Source: CAYLHU01 sp964383715
Lineage (GTDB): Bacteria; Patescibacteriota; Minisyncoccia; Minisyncoccales; CG1-02-41-26
DNA: 13,702 nt
Direction of reading: 5' to 3'
NCBI GenBank assembly: GCA_964383715.1
Contig: CAYLHU010000015.1
Span: 1 to 13,702 of the forward strand
Shown: piece after piece, positions 1-7,670 of the stretch
How positions within the stretch are numbered: position 1 is the stretch's first letter
How the letters are laid out: each line of letters starts with the position of its first letter
Position numbers and translations under genes: made by a program
The notes under the pieces: model-generated
The model's input: the letters and a program-made list of their open reading frames with translations, nothing else
What the model was told of the DNA's origin: nothing
Database searches by the model: none

Positions 1-34
1 GTGGACTCGTATTTGAGCTTTGGATTTGAATTGA

Positions 35-63
35 CATTTGGATTTTGACATTTGGGTTTAAAT
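35..63. repeat. Solo end of the four-helix-bundle flanking repeat
   Basis: These 29 bases match 4876-4904, the right end of the four-helix-bundle element, at 28 of 29 positions (one A/G difference). The stretch before it (about 12-34) also has the same wording of TTTGGATTT and TTGACATTT blocks. No four-helix-bundle gene is visible here, so this is either the right edge of a copy whose gene lies just upstream of the window or a remnant. Confidence 0.65.
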
Positions 64-114
64 CAAGGTCTTAGACATTAGACATTGATTAACTGAGCGA
101 TAGCGAAGGGTAGA

Positions 115-132
115 GAAGAGATTTATCTCTTC
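115..132. repeat. Short perfect hairpin, 8 bp stem
   Basis: GAAGAGAT, a two-base TT loop and ATCTCTTC form a perfect inverted repeat. No T-run follows, so it does not look like an intrinsic terminator; it resembles the other intergenic palindromes of the window. The rest of 64-177 is AT-rich with short direct repeats (TTAGACATTAGACATT) and no gene that I can see. Confidence 0.5.
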
Positions 133-177
133 GATTAGAATAATTAGAGCAATTAGGATAATTAGAAATTTTATTTA

Positions 178-206
178 TTGACATTCATTTTTTAATGTGT
201 TTAAAT
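178..206 (+). promoter_or_regulatory. Candidate sigma-70 promoter for the 220-4438 cluster
   Basis: A consensus -35 box TTGACA (178-183) is followed, 17 bp later, by TTAAAT (201-206), a 4/6 match to the -10 box. The start codon at 220 lies only 14 bases beyond the -10 box, so the transcript would be nearly leaderless; the purine-rich GGAAG at 207-211 may then lie outside the mRNA. Confidence 0.5.
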
Positions 207-219
207 GGAAGAATAAACT

Positions 220-1224
220 ATGATTTTAAATTATTCAAAAATTTGTTTAGATTTCTTGGAAAATTTACCTCAAAAACAAAAAGAGGTTCTTTCTCGTCGT
301 TTCGGCTTAGAGGGAAGCCAAAGAAAAACTTTGGAAAAAATCGGTGAAGAGTTCAATTTAACCCGGGAGAGAATTCGCCAGATTGAATCCAATGGCTTAG
401 CAAAAATAAGAGAGAATAAGGAAAAGTCCTTTGATAAAATATTCGCTATTTTTCAGGATTATTTGAAAAAACAAGGGGGCTTGAAAAGAGAAGATATTTT
501 ACTTTCGGATTTAGGTGGCGAAGATTTTCAAAATCAGGCCTATTTTATTCTTTTTATCGGAGACCCCTTTTATCGTTTCAAAGAATCAAGCGAGTTTTAT
601 CCTTTTTGGACTACGGAAAAAACTTTTTACAAAAAAACAAAAGATGTTCTAAAGGCATTGACAAGGGCTTTTGAAAAAAAGAAAGAGCCCTTGACCGAAA
701 GCGAGTTTTCTCAACTTTCCGAGAATGAGAAATCGGATGTTTTTAATTCCATAGTTGAGATTGCCAAAAGGATTGAAAAAGGTCCCTTAGGCGATTTTGG
801 CTTGACTGATTGGCCGGAAATTAAGCCCAGAGGAGTAAAAGATAAGGCCTATTTGGCTTTAAGAAAAAGCGCGAAACCCCTCCATTTTAGGGAAATAGCC
901 GAATTAGCCAGTCAAATTAAAACTGAAGTTTGCCCCCAAAGGGAAGTTTTCCCTCAAACAGTTCACAACGAATTAATTCGTGACGGAAGGTTCGTTTTAG
1001 TTGGGAGAGGGATGTATGCTCTAAAAGAATGGGGATATGAAAAGGGGATAGTTAAGGATGTTATCGCCGATATTTTAAGGAAAGCCGGGAAACCCTTAAC
1101 CAAAGAAGAGATATTAGACAGGGTCTTAAGCCAAAGATTGGTTAAGAAAAACACAATTCTATTAAATCTTCAAGATAAAAACCTTTTCTCTAAGGACTCT
1201 CAAGGAAGGTCTATTTTAAAATAA
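220..1224 (+). CDS. Sigma-70 region 4 / HARE-type winged-helix DNA-binding protein
   Basis: 334 residues. Residues 17-64 read as a sigma-70 region 4: the LPQKQKEVLSRRFGL helix is followed by a recognition helix (LTRERIRQIES, about 47-57) that in true sigma factors contacts the -35 box. No region 2 (-10 recognition, core binding) is present, so this is not a complete sigma factor. Residues 205-273 resemble a HARE-HTH / RpoE-delta winged helix, with the typical PLHFREIAELA and GRGMYALKEWGY edges. Residues 276-334 look like a further winged helix (KPLTKEEILDRVL). The middle, about 75-200, is unassigned. Likely a transcriptional regulator or RNA polymerase-associated factor; target unknown. ATG at 220 is the only start that keeps region 4 intact and close to the promoter. 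The next gene starts 3 bp after its stop, so co-transcription is likely. Confidence 0.8.
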   Translation: MILNYSKICLDFLENLPQKQKEVLSRRFGLEGSQRKTLEKIGEEFNLTRERIRQIESNGLAKIRENKEKSFDKIFAIFQDYLKKQGGLKREDILLSDLGGEDFQNQAYFILFIGDPFYRFKESSEFYPFWTTEKTFYKKTKDVLKALTRAFEKKKEPLTESEFSQLSENEKSDVFNSIVEIAKRIEKGPLGDFGLTDWPEIKPRGVKDKAYLALRKSAKPLHFREIAELASQIKTEVCPQREVFPQTVHNELIRDGRFVLVGRGMYALKEWGYEKGIVKDVIADILRKAGKPLTKEEILDRVLSQRLVKKNTILLNLQDKNLFSKDSQGRSILK

Positions 1225-1227
1225 AAA

Positions 1228-1443
1228 ATGTTATTTCTTGAAACAGCGATTATTCTTTTTTTGGTATTGGTTTTCGTATTTTTTATAGCGTTTGCTTACC
1301 AGTGCTTGATTTGGGCTGGTAGGGGCAAGGAGGGAACAGAAAATATAATCAGGGCGATTTCTGTTTCCCTTTTTTATAACTTTAAAATTCTTTTACTTGG
1401 TTTTTTGTTGATTTTAATAATTTCTCTCTTCATTCCTCTCTAA
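1228..1443 (+). CDS. Small two-helix membrane protein, unknown function
   Basis: 71 residues with two strongly hydrophobic segments (about 4-27 and 47-69) joined by a short charged loop (GRGKEGTEN). There is no catalytic motif and I do not recognise a named family. It sits between the regulator stop at 1224 and the next start at 1450 with gaps of 3 and 6 bp, which argues for a real, translationally coupled gene and not a chance frame. Because the two downstream genes make a membrane-anchored protein and a translocation-type ATPase, it may be a small membrane subunit of the same assembly; this is inference from position only. Confidence 0.65.
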   Translation: MLFLETAIILFLVLVFVFFIAFAYQCLIWAGRGKEGTENIIRAISVSLFYNFKILLLGFLLILIISLFIPL

Positions 1444-1449
1444 AAGATT

Positions 1450-2727
1450 ATGTCCGTGATTATTCCAATTTTAAAATCTTGGTGGTGGTTAATTCTACCT
1501 GTCGTTTTATATTTTCCGGCTCGTTTTCTCTATTTTTGGTGGTTAAACTGGGATGTTTGGTACGAAGAAAAAAAATGGACTATTTTAGAAATTATTCCCC
1601 CGGCGGAGATATTAAAACCTTTCAGGGCTATGGAGGATATTTTTAATCGCCTTTGGGCATTTTATGATTTTCCCGATTGGCGAAAAAAGTGGTGCGAGGG
1701 AGAGCCAACTTTTGGTGGTGGACTTTGGTTTTCTTTTGAATTATTGAGTTTTGAGGGGGAAGTCCATTTTTATTTAAGGATTCCTAAGGACTCGGAAAAA
1801 ATGGTTGAGTCGATTATTCATACTCACTATCCGGAAACGGAAATTTTTGAAACAAATGACTATGTTCAAAATGTTCCCGCCGATATTCCCAATAAAGAAT
1901 ACGACTTTTGGGGAGAGGACTATGTCCTTGTTAAGGATTATGTTTATCCCATCAGAACATATAAGTTTTTTGAAATAAAACCCGAAGAAACAAAGGTAGA
2001 AAAGAAAATAGACCCTTTCAGTTCCTTAATGGAATCCCTTGTCAATCTTAAAGAAGGGGAGCAGTTTTGGTTTCAGATTATTGCCATTCCTATTCTTGAC
2101 GAGGTCTTGCCTTGGACCAAAAGAGGAAGGGCGAAAGCCGATGAAATAGTTAAACGTTTGGGGAAAGCAAAAGATAAATCAATAGCTGGAGAAACAGCTC
2201 GGACGGTGCTGTTAAAAGATTATGTCCCTTTTGAGCCCGAGAAAAAGAAGGAAGAAATAATCCCCTCGGAAATGAAGCTCACCCCTGGCGAAAAACAAAT
2301 TTTAGAAGCGGTGGAAGATAAAATTAGCAAACGGGGATTCAAGGTTTCAATGCGCTCACTTTATATTTTTAAGAGAGGGTCTCAATTTCCGAACCGTAAA
2401 ACGATTACCAGGGCATATCTTTCCCATTTTGGGGTTGAGAACTTGAATTCTATGAAACACTGGGGAGAGACCAAAACAGAAGTTAAATATTTTTTCCCCA
2501 AAATAAGAACATTTTGGAGAAAAAGGGATATTTTTGAAAGATATATTGAAAGAGTTCCAGCTAAGTCTCCGAACTCGATAGGTGGAACTTTGATTTTGAA
2601 TAGCGAGGAATTGGCAACTATTTTTCACCTGCCGGCTGAAGCAGGCAATTTGCCCTCCGGCGTTTCCCGGGTTTCTTTCAAAAAGGGAGGTCCGCCTCCA
2701 AGCATTCCCACGGGTAAAAGAGAATGA
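1450..2727 (+). CDS. Membrane-anchored partner protein of the VirD4/TraD-like ATPase (CPR family)
   Basis: 425 residues. An N-terminal hydrophobic, Trp-rich segment (about 6-31) is a likely membrane anchor. The large remainder is soluble and probably cytoplasmic. Blocks such as EGEVHFYLRIPKD (about 99-111), a GEQFWFQIIAIP strand (about 203-214) and the C-terminal NSEELATIFHLP are what I associate with a widespread uncharacterised CPR protein encoded with, or fused to, a type IV secretion-like ATPase. From memory, many relatives continue directly from this C-terminal segment into the ATPase; here a TGA ends the chain and the ATPase begins 28 bp later in another frame. Function unknown; presumably docks or regulates the ATPase at the membrane. 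Its start is 6 bp after the previous stop. Confidence 0.7.
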   Translation: MSVIIPILKSWWWLILPVVLYFPARFLYFWWLNWDVWYEEKKWTILEIIPPAEILKPFRAMEDIFNRLWAFYDFPDWRKKWCEGEPTFGGGLWFSFELLSFEGEVHFYLRIPKDSEKMVESIIHTHYPETEIFETNDYVQNVPADIPNKEYDFWGEDYVLVKDYVYPIRTYKFFEIKPEETKVEKKIDPFSSLMESLVNLKEGEQFWFQIIAIPILDEVLPWTKRGRAKADEIVKRLGKAKDKSIAGETARTVLLKDYVPFEPEKKKEEIIPSEMKLTPGEKQILEAVEDKISKRGFKVSMRSLYIFKRGSQFPNRKTITRAYLSHFGVENLNSMKHWGETKTEVKYFFPKIRTFWRKRDIFERYIERVPAKSPNSIGGTLILNSEELATIFHLPAEAGNLPSGVSRVSFKKGGPPPSIPTGKRE

Positions 2728-2755
2728 ACTATTTTTTTAAGTTCTCTAAATTAAA

Positions 2756-4438
2756 ATGGAAAAAGAAATCAATTTTTTTGCGAAAACTAATTTTAGGAAC
2801 GAAAAAACGGAATTCGGCATCAAGCTTGACGATCGGCGAAGGCATCTTTATATAGTCGGAAAAACGGGAGTGGGAAAAACCGAACTTGAAAAGAATATGA
2901 TTATTCAGGATATTCAGCAAGGGAGAGGAGTTGGTCTTATTGACCCTCATGGAGAGGCCTCTGACGAGATATTGGATTTTATTCCCAAAGAAAGGGTAAA
3001 AGATGTTTGTTACTTTAACCCAGCTGATATGGATTCGCCGATTAGTTTTAATGTTATGGAAAGTGTTGATGTGGAACATCGCCACTTAGTGGCTTCGGGG
3101 TTAATGGGTGTTTTTAAAAAAATATGGCCTGATGTTTGGTCAGCCCGAATGGAGTATATTCTTCATAATTCACTCTTGGCTTTATTGGAATCGCCGGGAA
3201 CCACTTTGTTAGGAGTAAATCGAATGTTAATTGATGTCGATTACCGAAAACAAATAGTGGCTAATATAAAAGACCCGATAATCAAGTCCTTTTGGTCCAA
3301 TGAGTTTGCAAGATATACTCAAAGGTACGAAGTTGAGGCAACGGCAGCCATTCAAAATAAAATAGGCCAATTTATATCATCTCCCATTATTAGAAATATT
3401 GTTGGGCAAGAATCCTCCAGTATTGATATGAGGGAAATAATGGACAAGGGTAAAATTTTGATAGTTAATTTATCCAAGGGGAACATAGGAGAAGATACTT
3501 CAAATCTTTTAGGGGGTCTCTTAATAACCAAATTACAATTGGCAGCAATGTCAAGGGTTGATATTCCTGAAAAGGAAAGAAAGGATTTCTTTCTCTATGT
3601 TGACGAGTTTCAGAACTTTGCCACAGAGTCCTTTTGTAATATTCTTTCCGAAGCCCGAAAATATCGTTTAGGGCTTATTTTAGCCCATCAGTATATTGCT
3701 CAAATAGATGAGAAAGTGAGAGACGCTATTTTTGGTAATGTGGGGACATTAGTTTCTTTCCGGGTTGGAGCTGAAGATGCCGAGTATTTAGAGAAAGAGT
3801 TTTCCCCCGAGTTTTCAGCCCAGGACTTAGTTAACCTACCTAAATATAATATCTATTTAAAATTAATGATTGACGGGGCGGCTGGCCGACCTTTTTCAGC
3901 CGAGACACTCCCTCCCCCAAAAAAACCAGCTAAATCTTATAGGTCTGAAATTATTGAAGAATCAAAAAATCATTACTCTAATCCTCGAAAGGTTATTGAG
4001 GAAAGTATTTCTCAATGGACAGGCAGTTTTGTTCTAAAAGACAAGTCCAACGAGAAAAAAGAGGTGGAAATTTACGATGTAAAATGCCAGAAATGTGACA
4101 AATGGGTCAAGGTTCCTTTCAAACCCCAGCCTGGGCGGCCTCTCTATTGTAAGACCTGCCTTAAAGAAATTAAAGACCACGAAGATGGAAATAATAATAA
4201 AGAGAAAGATGAATCCGGCGAAAAAAACAAGGAAATAAAAACTTTAACTCTGGAAGAATTGCTTCTTAAGGAACCGGTTTCATTTTCATCTAAACGAAAG
4301 GAAAAAAGTGAAGGAAAGAAAAAAATTGATAGGGAAAAACTCAAACAAACATTAAGGGACTCACTTAAAGAAGATAGGGACGAGAAAAAGGATATTCAAA
4401 GCGGGAAAATAGAACCCGGTCAAGTTGTAAAGTTTTAA
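2756..4438 (+). CDS. VirD4/TraD-like P-loop ATPase with C-terminal zinc ribbon
   Basis: 560 residues. After a short AKTNFRNEKTEFGIKLDDRRRH lead-in split across residues 9-30, the Walker A motif GKTGVGKT lies at 35-42 and IDPHGE follows soon after. Walker B is FFLYVDE at 278-284, followed by the QNFATESF segment and a sensor-like LILAHQYIAQI stretch. This order is that of type IV secretion coupling proteins and conjugative ATPases (VirD4/TraD, HerA-FtsK superfamily), which move DNA or protein using ATP. No transmembrane helix is visible, so anchoring may come from the 1450-2727 product. A zinc ribbon is present (C444, C447, C465, C468) and the tail from about 485 is highly charged, probably disordered. 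An in-frame TAA at 2747-2749 fixes the start at 2756 despite no clear Shine-Dalgarno. No relaxase or mating-channel gene is nearby, so the cargo is unknown. Confidence 0.85.
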   Translation: MEKEINFFAKTNFRNEKTEFGIKLDDRRRHLYIVGKTGVGKTELEKNMIIQDIQQGRGVGLIDPHGEASDEILDFIPKERVKDVCYFNPADMDSPISFNVMESVDVEHRHLVASGLMGVFKKIWPDVWSARMEYILHNSLLALLESPGTTLLGVNRMLIDVDYRKQIVANIKDPIIKSFWSNEFARYTQRYEVEATAAIQNKIGQFISSPIIRNIVGQESSSIDMREIMDKGKILIVNLSKGNIGEDTSNLLGGLLITKLQLAAMSRVDIPEKERKDFFLYVDEFQNFATESFCNILSEARKYRLGLILAHQYIAQIDEKVRDAIFGNVGTLVSFRVGAEDAEYLEKEFSPEFSAQDLVNLPKYNIYLKLMIDGAAGRPFSAETLPPPKKPAKSYRSEIIEESKNHYSNPRKVIEESISQWTGSFVLKDKSNEKKEVEIYDVKCQKCDKWVKVPFKPQPGRPLYCKTCLKEIKDHEDGNNNKEKDESGEKNKEIKTLTLEELLLKEPVSFSSKRKEKSEGKKKIDREKLKQTLRDSLKEDRDEKKDIQSGKIEPGQVVKF

Positions 4439-4439
4439 A

Positions 4440-4473
4440 TTTGTTTTAATTTTCAAATGAAAATTAAAACAAA
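4440..4473. terminator. Perfect 15 bp AT-rich hairpin after the ATPase gene
   Basis: 4440-4454 and 4459-4473 are perfect inverted repeats around an AAAT loop, starting one base after the ATPase stop codon. The 5' arm begins with T-rich sequence and the 3' arm is A-rich, so as a rightward terminator it lacks the usual downstream T-run; leftward it ends in TTTT. It may act as a weak bidirectional terminator or mRNA-end stabiliser, or mark the edge of the following repeat element. Confidence 0.45.
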
Positions 4474-4904
4474 ACCCAAAACCCAAAATCTAAATGTCAA
4501 ATCAAGCTCAAAATCCAAAATCCAAAAATAAATACGATTTAATAGAGAGAACGGCAGGATTTGGCGAAGCAGTCATCGGGTTCGTTAAAATATTACCTAG
4601 AAATAGTATCAATAATCCTCTTATTAGCCAGATAGTGCGTTCTGGAACAAGTATTGGCGCTAATTATATGGAAGCAGATGGTGCTGAATCAAAAAAGGAC
4701 TTTAGACATAAAATAGCTATTTGCAAAAAGGAAGCGAAAGAAACGATGCATTGGTTCAGAATGATATCTAAAGCTATCCCAAGTGAGATACAAAAATCTA
4801 GGGAATTATGAAAAGAAGCACATGAATTAGCGTTGATATTTTCTTCTATTTTGAAAAAATAGTTTGACATTTAGTCATTTGGATTTTGACATTTGGATTT
4901 AAAT
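4472..4904 (+). mobile_element. Inverted-repeat-bounded four-helix-bundle element
   Basis: The gene at 4494-4862 is framed by inverted repeats: 4486-4501 pairs with 4885-4900 at 15 of 16 positions. The left edge (4472-4489) is an exact 18-base match to 11265-11282 inside lepA, and the right edge (4876-4904) recurs at 35-63. The left repeat contains the start codon, so the N-terminal residues are written by the repeat. This architecture looks like a transposable cassette or a hot spot for dispersed repeats, but no transposase is encoded and no target-site duplication could be fixed by eye. Confidence 0.5.
4494..4862 (+). pseudogene. Four-helix-bundle protein (23S rRNA intervening-sequence type), interrupted by in-frame TGA
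   Basis: The first open segment (4494-4808, 105 residues) is followed by TGA at 4809-4811, then the same frame continues for 16 residues (KEAHELALIFSSILKK) to TAG at 4860-4862. Family hallmarks are visible: IERTAGFGEAVIGFVK, LISQIVRSGTSIGANYMEADGAESKKDF split over residues 43-71, and KEAKETMHWFRM. The family usually has Trp before the last helix (an ELWKEA-type segment), so a TGG-to-TGA change is the simplest reading. The repaired length, 122 residues, is normal. These proteins were first noticed in 23S rRNA intervening sequences; their biochemical role is unsettled. The truncated 105-residue product would lose most of helix 4. No Shine-Dalgarno is present. Confidence 0.8.
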
Positions 4905-5001
4905 TGATAGCGATGAGGGAGTACCCTCATCTTGAACGAAGCCCGAAGGGCTGAGTCAAGATGAATACGAAGTATTCATCGCACTCGCTTACTTCGTAAG
5001 C
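4905..5001. repeat. Block of four intergenic hairpins
   Basis: Four palindromes follow each other: 4912-4919/4924-4931 (8 bp stem, AGTA loop), 4940-4944/4948-4952 (5 bp, GAA loop), 4960-4968/4972-4980 (9 bp, GAA loop) and 4987-4992/4996-5001 (6 bp, TTC loop, hence GAA on the other strand). The linker GAGTCAAGATGA (4953-4964 region) is the same as in the tandem array at 7671-8097. With the element end before it, this fills the gap between 4863 and 5038; no gene is visible in it. Confidence 0.75.
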
Positions 5002-5038
5002 TCGCTTTTAGCTTTTATGTTTTACTTTAAAATGCTCT

Positions 5039-6217
5039 ATGCTTAAACATATCAACGATTATAATTTTACCAATAAGCGGGTGATTGTCCGTTGCGATTT
5101 TAATGTCCCTATTGAAGGAGATAAAGTTAAAGATAATTTCAAGATAGAAAAGACCCTTCCAACTATTCGCTTCCTTCAAGATAGGGGAGCGAAAATAATT
5201 TTAATTAGCCATTTAAGCGAATCGTCAAAAAATGGAACAAACAGCTTAAAGCCGGTAAAAAAAGAATTGGAAAAATTATTAGGAGGGTCAATTGTTTTTT
5301 CTAAAAAAGTTTTAGGATTCAAAGTTCGGAAAATGGTTTGGGGCTTAAAGGCCGGGAAGATTTTACTTTTAGAAAATTTAAGGACTGAAAAAGGAGAGAA
5401 AAAGAACAACTTGAAATTCGCCAAAAAATTATCTAAATTAGCGGATTTTTATGTCAATGAGGCATTTAGCGTTTGTCATAGAAAACATGCTTCAATCTCT
5501 CTTTTACCTAAATTATTGCCCAATTCTATCGGATTTGAATTTGAAAAAGAAATTAAATTCTTATCGCAGGTCTCTCAAAGTTTTCAAAGTTCTCAAGGTC
5601 CTCTCTGTGTGATAATCGGAGGGGTAAAAATTGATTCCAAGATTAAAGTGGTCAAGAAATTTTTAGAAAAAGCCGACCATCTTATTTTAGGCAGTTATAT
5701 TGCTAATAATATCTTGCGAGTTAAGGGAGTTTGCGTTGGTCTTCCTTGGCCGTCAAAAGAGATAGTAGATGTTATCAAAGAGATAGATTTGACAAGCAGA
5801 AAAATCCATTTGCCGGTTGATGTTTTGGTTTCTCCCGATGAGACGGGTGAATTATACATTAGAGAAACGGGGACTGCTTTGGCTCGGAAGGACGAGAGAA
5901 TTTTTGATATAGGGAAGTCGTCAATAGAAAATTTTTCCAAAATTATTAAAGAATCCAAGACCATATTTTGGTCTGGTTCAATGGGCTTGTTTGAAAACGA
6001 GAAGTTTAGCGAAGGGACAAGACAAATTGCTATGTCTATTGCTAAGAATGAGAAAGCCCTTAAAATTATTGGCGGAGGAGACACTATTCACGCTGTTAGG
6101 AAATTTGGACTTTTAAACGGATTTTCTTTTGTTTCTATTGGTGGAGGGGCAATGCTGGAGTTTTTGTCTGGTGAAGAACTTCCCGGCTTAAGGGCTTTAA
6201 GTTTTTATGACAATTAA
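5039..6217 (+). CDS. pgk: Phosphoglycerate kinase
   Basis: 392 residues, close to the usual 390-415. Cytoplasmic glycolytic enzyme: 1,3-bisphosphoglycerate + ADP to 3-phosphoglycerate + ATP. Substrate-side motif VRCDFNVP is at 17-24 (R18, D20, N22), followed by the SHLSES loop, LLLENLR and the VNEAFSVCHRKHAS segment. The nucleotide side shows IIGGVKIDSKI with K197, GGGDT at 345-349 and SIGGGAMLEFL with G368-G370. The family's usual SHLGRP and LRFxxGE segments are altered here to SHLSES and LRTEKGE, so it is divergent. No Shine-Dalgarno is visible before ATG 5039; the AT-rich stretch at 5017-5031 may hold the promoter. Its end overlaps the next gene by 11 bp, which suggests coupled translation. 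Confidence 0.95.
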   Translation: MLKHINDYNFTNKRVIVRCDFNVPIEGDKVKDNFKIEKTLPTIRFLQDRGAKIILISHLSESSKNGTNSLKPVKKELEKLLGGSIVFSKKVLGFKVRKMVWGLKAGKILLLENLRTEKGEKKNNLKFAKKLSKLADFYVNEAFSVCHRKHASISLLPKLLPNSIGFEFEKEIKFLSQVSQSFQSSQGPLCVIIGGVKIDSKIKVVKKFLEKADHLILGSYIANNILRVKGVCVGLPWPSKEIVDVIKEIDLTSRKIHLPVDVLVSPDETGELYIRETGTALARKDERIFDIGKSSIENFSKIIKESKTIFWSGSMGLFENEKFSEGTRQIAMSIAKNEKALKIIGGGDTIHAVRKFGLLNGFSFVSIGGGAMLEFLSGEELPGLRALSFYDN

Positions 6218-7352
6218 AAATCTAAAAAAGGCCTCTCAAAAAATAAAAAAAGCGGTCAAAGAAAAAAAGAATATTCTTTTTTTTAGTGATGCTGATTTAG
6301 ATGGGGTAACTTCCTTGATAATTTTAGAAGAAACGGTGAGGACTATTGGAGGGAATATTAAATCTTGCTATTTTCCCGATTTATGGAAAGAGGGCTATGG
6401 TTTAAACCAAAAGGCCCTTTTGTTTTTCAAAAAATATTCACCGGCTCTTTTAATCATTTCCGATTGCGGGGCAGGGGGTATTAAGGAAATAGAGCGAATT
6501 AAAGAATACGGATTGAAAATAATAGTCGTTGACCATCACGAAATTATAGATAAAATTATTCCTTCTCAAATTGTTGTCAACCCGAAACAGAAAGGAGATA
6601 AATCATTTGATTTTTTAGCCGCCTGTGGAGTTTCTTTTAGATTGGCTCAAGAAATATTAGGAGAAGGCCTTTCCAAAAGAGTTAAAGATAATTTTTTAGA
6701 ATTAGTCGCTTTGGGGACGATAGCCGACAAGGTCCCTCAAATTAAGGAAAACAAGGTTCTTACTGAAAGCGGTTTAAACTCTATCTCTTTCAGTTTTAGG
6801 CCGGCTTTTCAAGTATTTTTCGAGAAGTTTCCCTTGAAGGATTATCTCTTGGAAGAAACAATTAAAAAATTGACCTCTATCCTTCAAATAACCGAGATGA
6901 AAGGGCATTTGACCAAAAGTTATCTATTTTTAAATGAAAAGAATAAAAATAAAGCCAAAAAAATGTTGAGCTTTTTAATTAAAGGGAACAATCAAAGAAA
7001 AGAATTGATTAAATTATTAGTCAACCAGATAATAAAAAAAGTTAGCATAGACAATTCAAGATTTATTTTTGAAGGAGGGACAGAAATACCTTTTGTTTTA
7101 ACCGGCGCTATTTCCGGCAGGGTTTGCGATAAGTTTCAAAAGCCCACTTTTATTATTGCTACAAAGGGTAAATTGACTCGGGGTTCAGTTAGGACCCCCG
7201 AAGGGGTAAATTCTCTTGATTTTTTAATTGCTTGTTCCCATCTATTAAAGACATATGGCGGACATATTCCAGCTTCAGGATTTAGTTTAGAGACAAAAAA
7301 TATTCCCGACTTCAAAAATTGTCTTCAGAAACTTTTTGATAAAAATAACTGA
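6207..7352 (+). CDS. RecJ-like DHH/DHHA1 phosphoesterase
   Basis: 381 residues. Motif I is DADLDG with D28, D30 and D32; motif II is DCGAGG (D86); motif III is the DHH triad at 109-111; GTIADKV in the middle matches motif IV. These aspartates and histidines bind two divalent metal ions. A C-terminal DHHA1 domain ends with GGH (351-353) in TYGGHIPASGFSLE. The order matches single-stranded-DNA exonuclease RecJ, but at 381 residues it lacks the C-terminal OB-fold and later domains of full RecJ (about 550-580), so it could be a minimal RecJ, or a nano-RNase or c-di-AMP phosphodiesterase-like enzyme. It starts inside the last codons of pgk (11 bp overlap). It ends with tandem TGA TGA. Confidence 0.85.
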   Translation: MTIKNLKKASQKIKKAVKEKKNILFFSDADLDGVTSLIILEETVRTIGGNIKSCYFPDLWKEGYGLNQKALLFFKKYSPALLIISDCGAGGIKEIERIKEYGLKIIVVDHHEIIDKIIPSQIVVNPKQKGDKSFDFLAACGVSFRLAQEILGEGLSKRVKDNFLELVALGTIADKVPQIKENKVLTESGLNSISFSFRPAFQVFFEKFPLKDYLLEETIKKLTSILQITEMKGHLTKSYLFLNEKNKNKAKKMLSFLIKGNNQRKELIKLLVNQIIKKVSIDNSRFIFEGGTEIPFVLTGAISGRVCDKFQKPTFIIATKGKLTRGSVRTPEGVNSLDFLIACSHLLKTYGGHIPASGFSLETKNIPDFKNCLQKLFDKNN

Positions 7353-7373
7353 TGATTGCTCAATGGCAGATTA

Positions 7374-7401
7374 TAAATAATAAATAATAAATAATAAATA
7401 A
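7374..7401. repeat. Four tandem copies of a 7 bp AT repeat
   Basis: TAAATAA is repeated exactly four times, giving stop codons in several frames right after the DHH gene, and then runs into AATGGCGAT. The 12-mer AATAATGGCGAT (7397-7408) recurs exactly at 12988-12999 behind lepA, so the AT repeat is part of a dispersed spacer motif. Confidence 0.7.
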
Positions 7402-7670
7402 TGGCGATGAAGGAGTACTTTCATCTACAAACGAACGAAGCACTCAATGACAGCGAAGCTGTCATTTCGGCTCACTCATTCCATTCGTTTGTGCTCAATG
7501 ACAGCGAAGCTGTCATTTCGGCTCACTCATTCCATTCGTTTGCAAGTGAGTTTGTAAAGATGAGAGTAATCTCTCATTGCTTGACTCGCTTTTACAGAGC
7601 AAAAGCTCGTAAATGATAAATTATAAATTATCAATTATCAATTATTAACAAGATTGCGAAGCAATCTTGT
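7402..7670. repeat. Intergenic repeat block with two 49 bp direct copies and several hairpins
   Basis: No gene is visible. 7443-7491 and 7494-7542 are identical 49-mers (period 51), each carrying a 9 bp hairpin with a GAA loop (7446-7466 and 7497-7517). Other palindromes are GATGAAGG/CTTTCATC near 7407-7426 with the AGTA loop also seen at 4920, ATGAGAG/CTCTCAT near 7561-7578, and a perfect 10 bp stem with GAA loop at 7648-7670. The 14-mer AATGATAAATTATA at 7612-7625 recurs at 13018-13031. Confidence 0.75.

Noticed and set aside
31..59. Promoter from the TTGACA at 31-36
   Set aside because: No -10-like box occurs at 16-18 bp spacing; the TTGACAT string belongs to the dispersed repeat.
4809..4811. 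UGA recoded as Trp or Gly
   Set aside because: TGA ends other genes sensibly at 2727 and 7352, and Trp in all other genes is TGG; a single nonsense change is simpler.
7401..7616. 71-residue open frame with duplicated NDSEAVISAHSFHSF
   Set aside because: It simply translates two copies of a 49 bp intergenic hairpin repeat.
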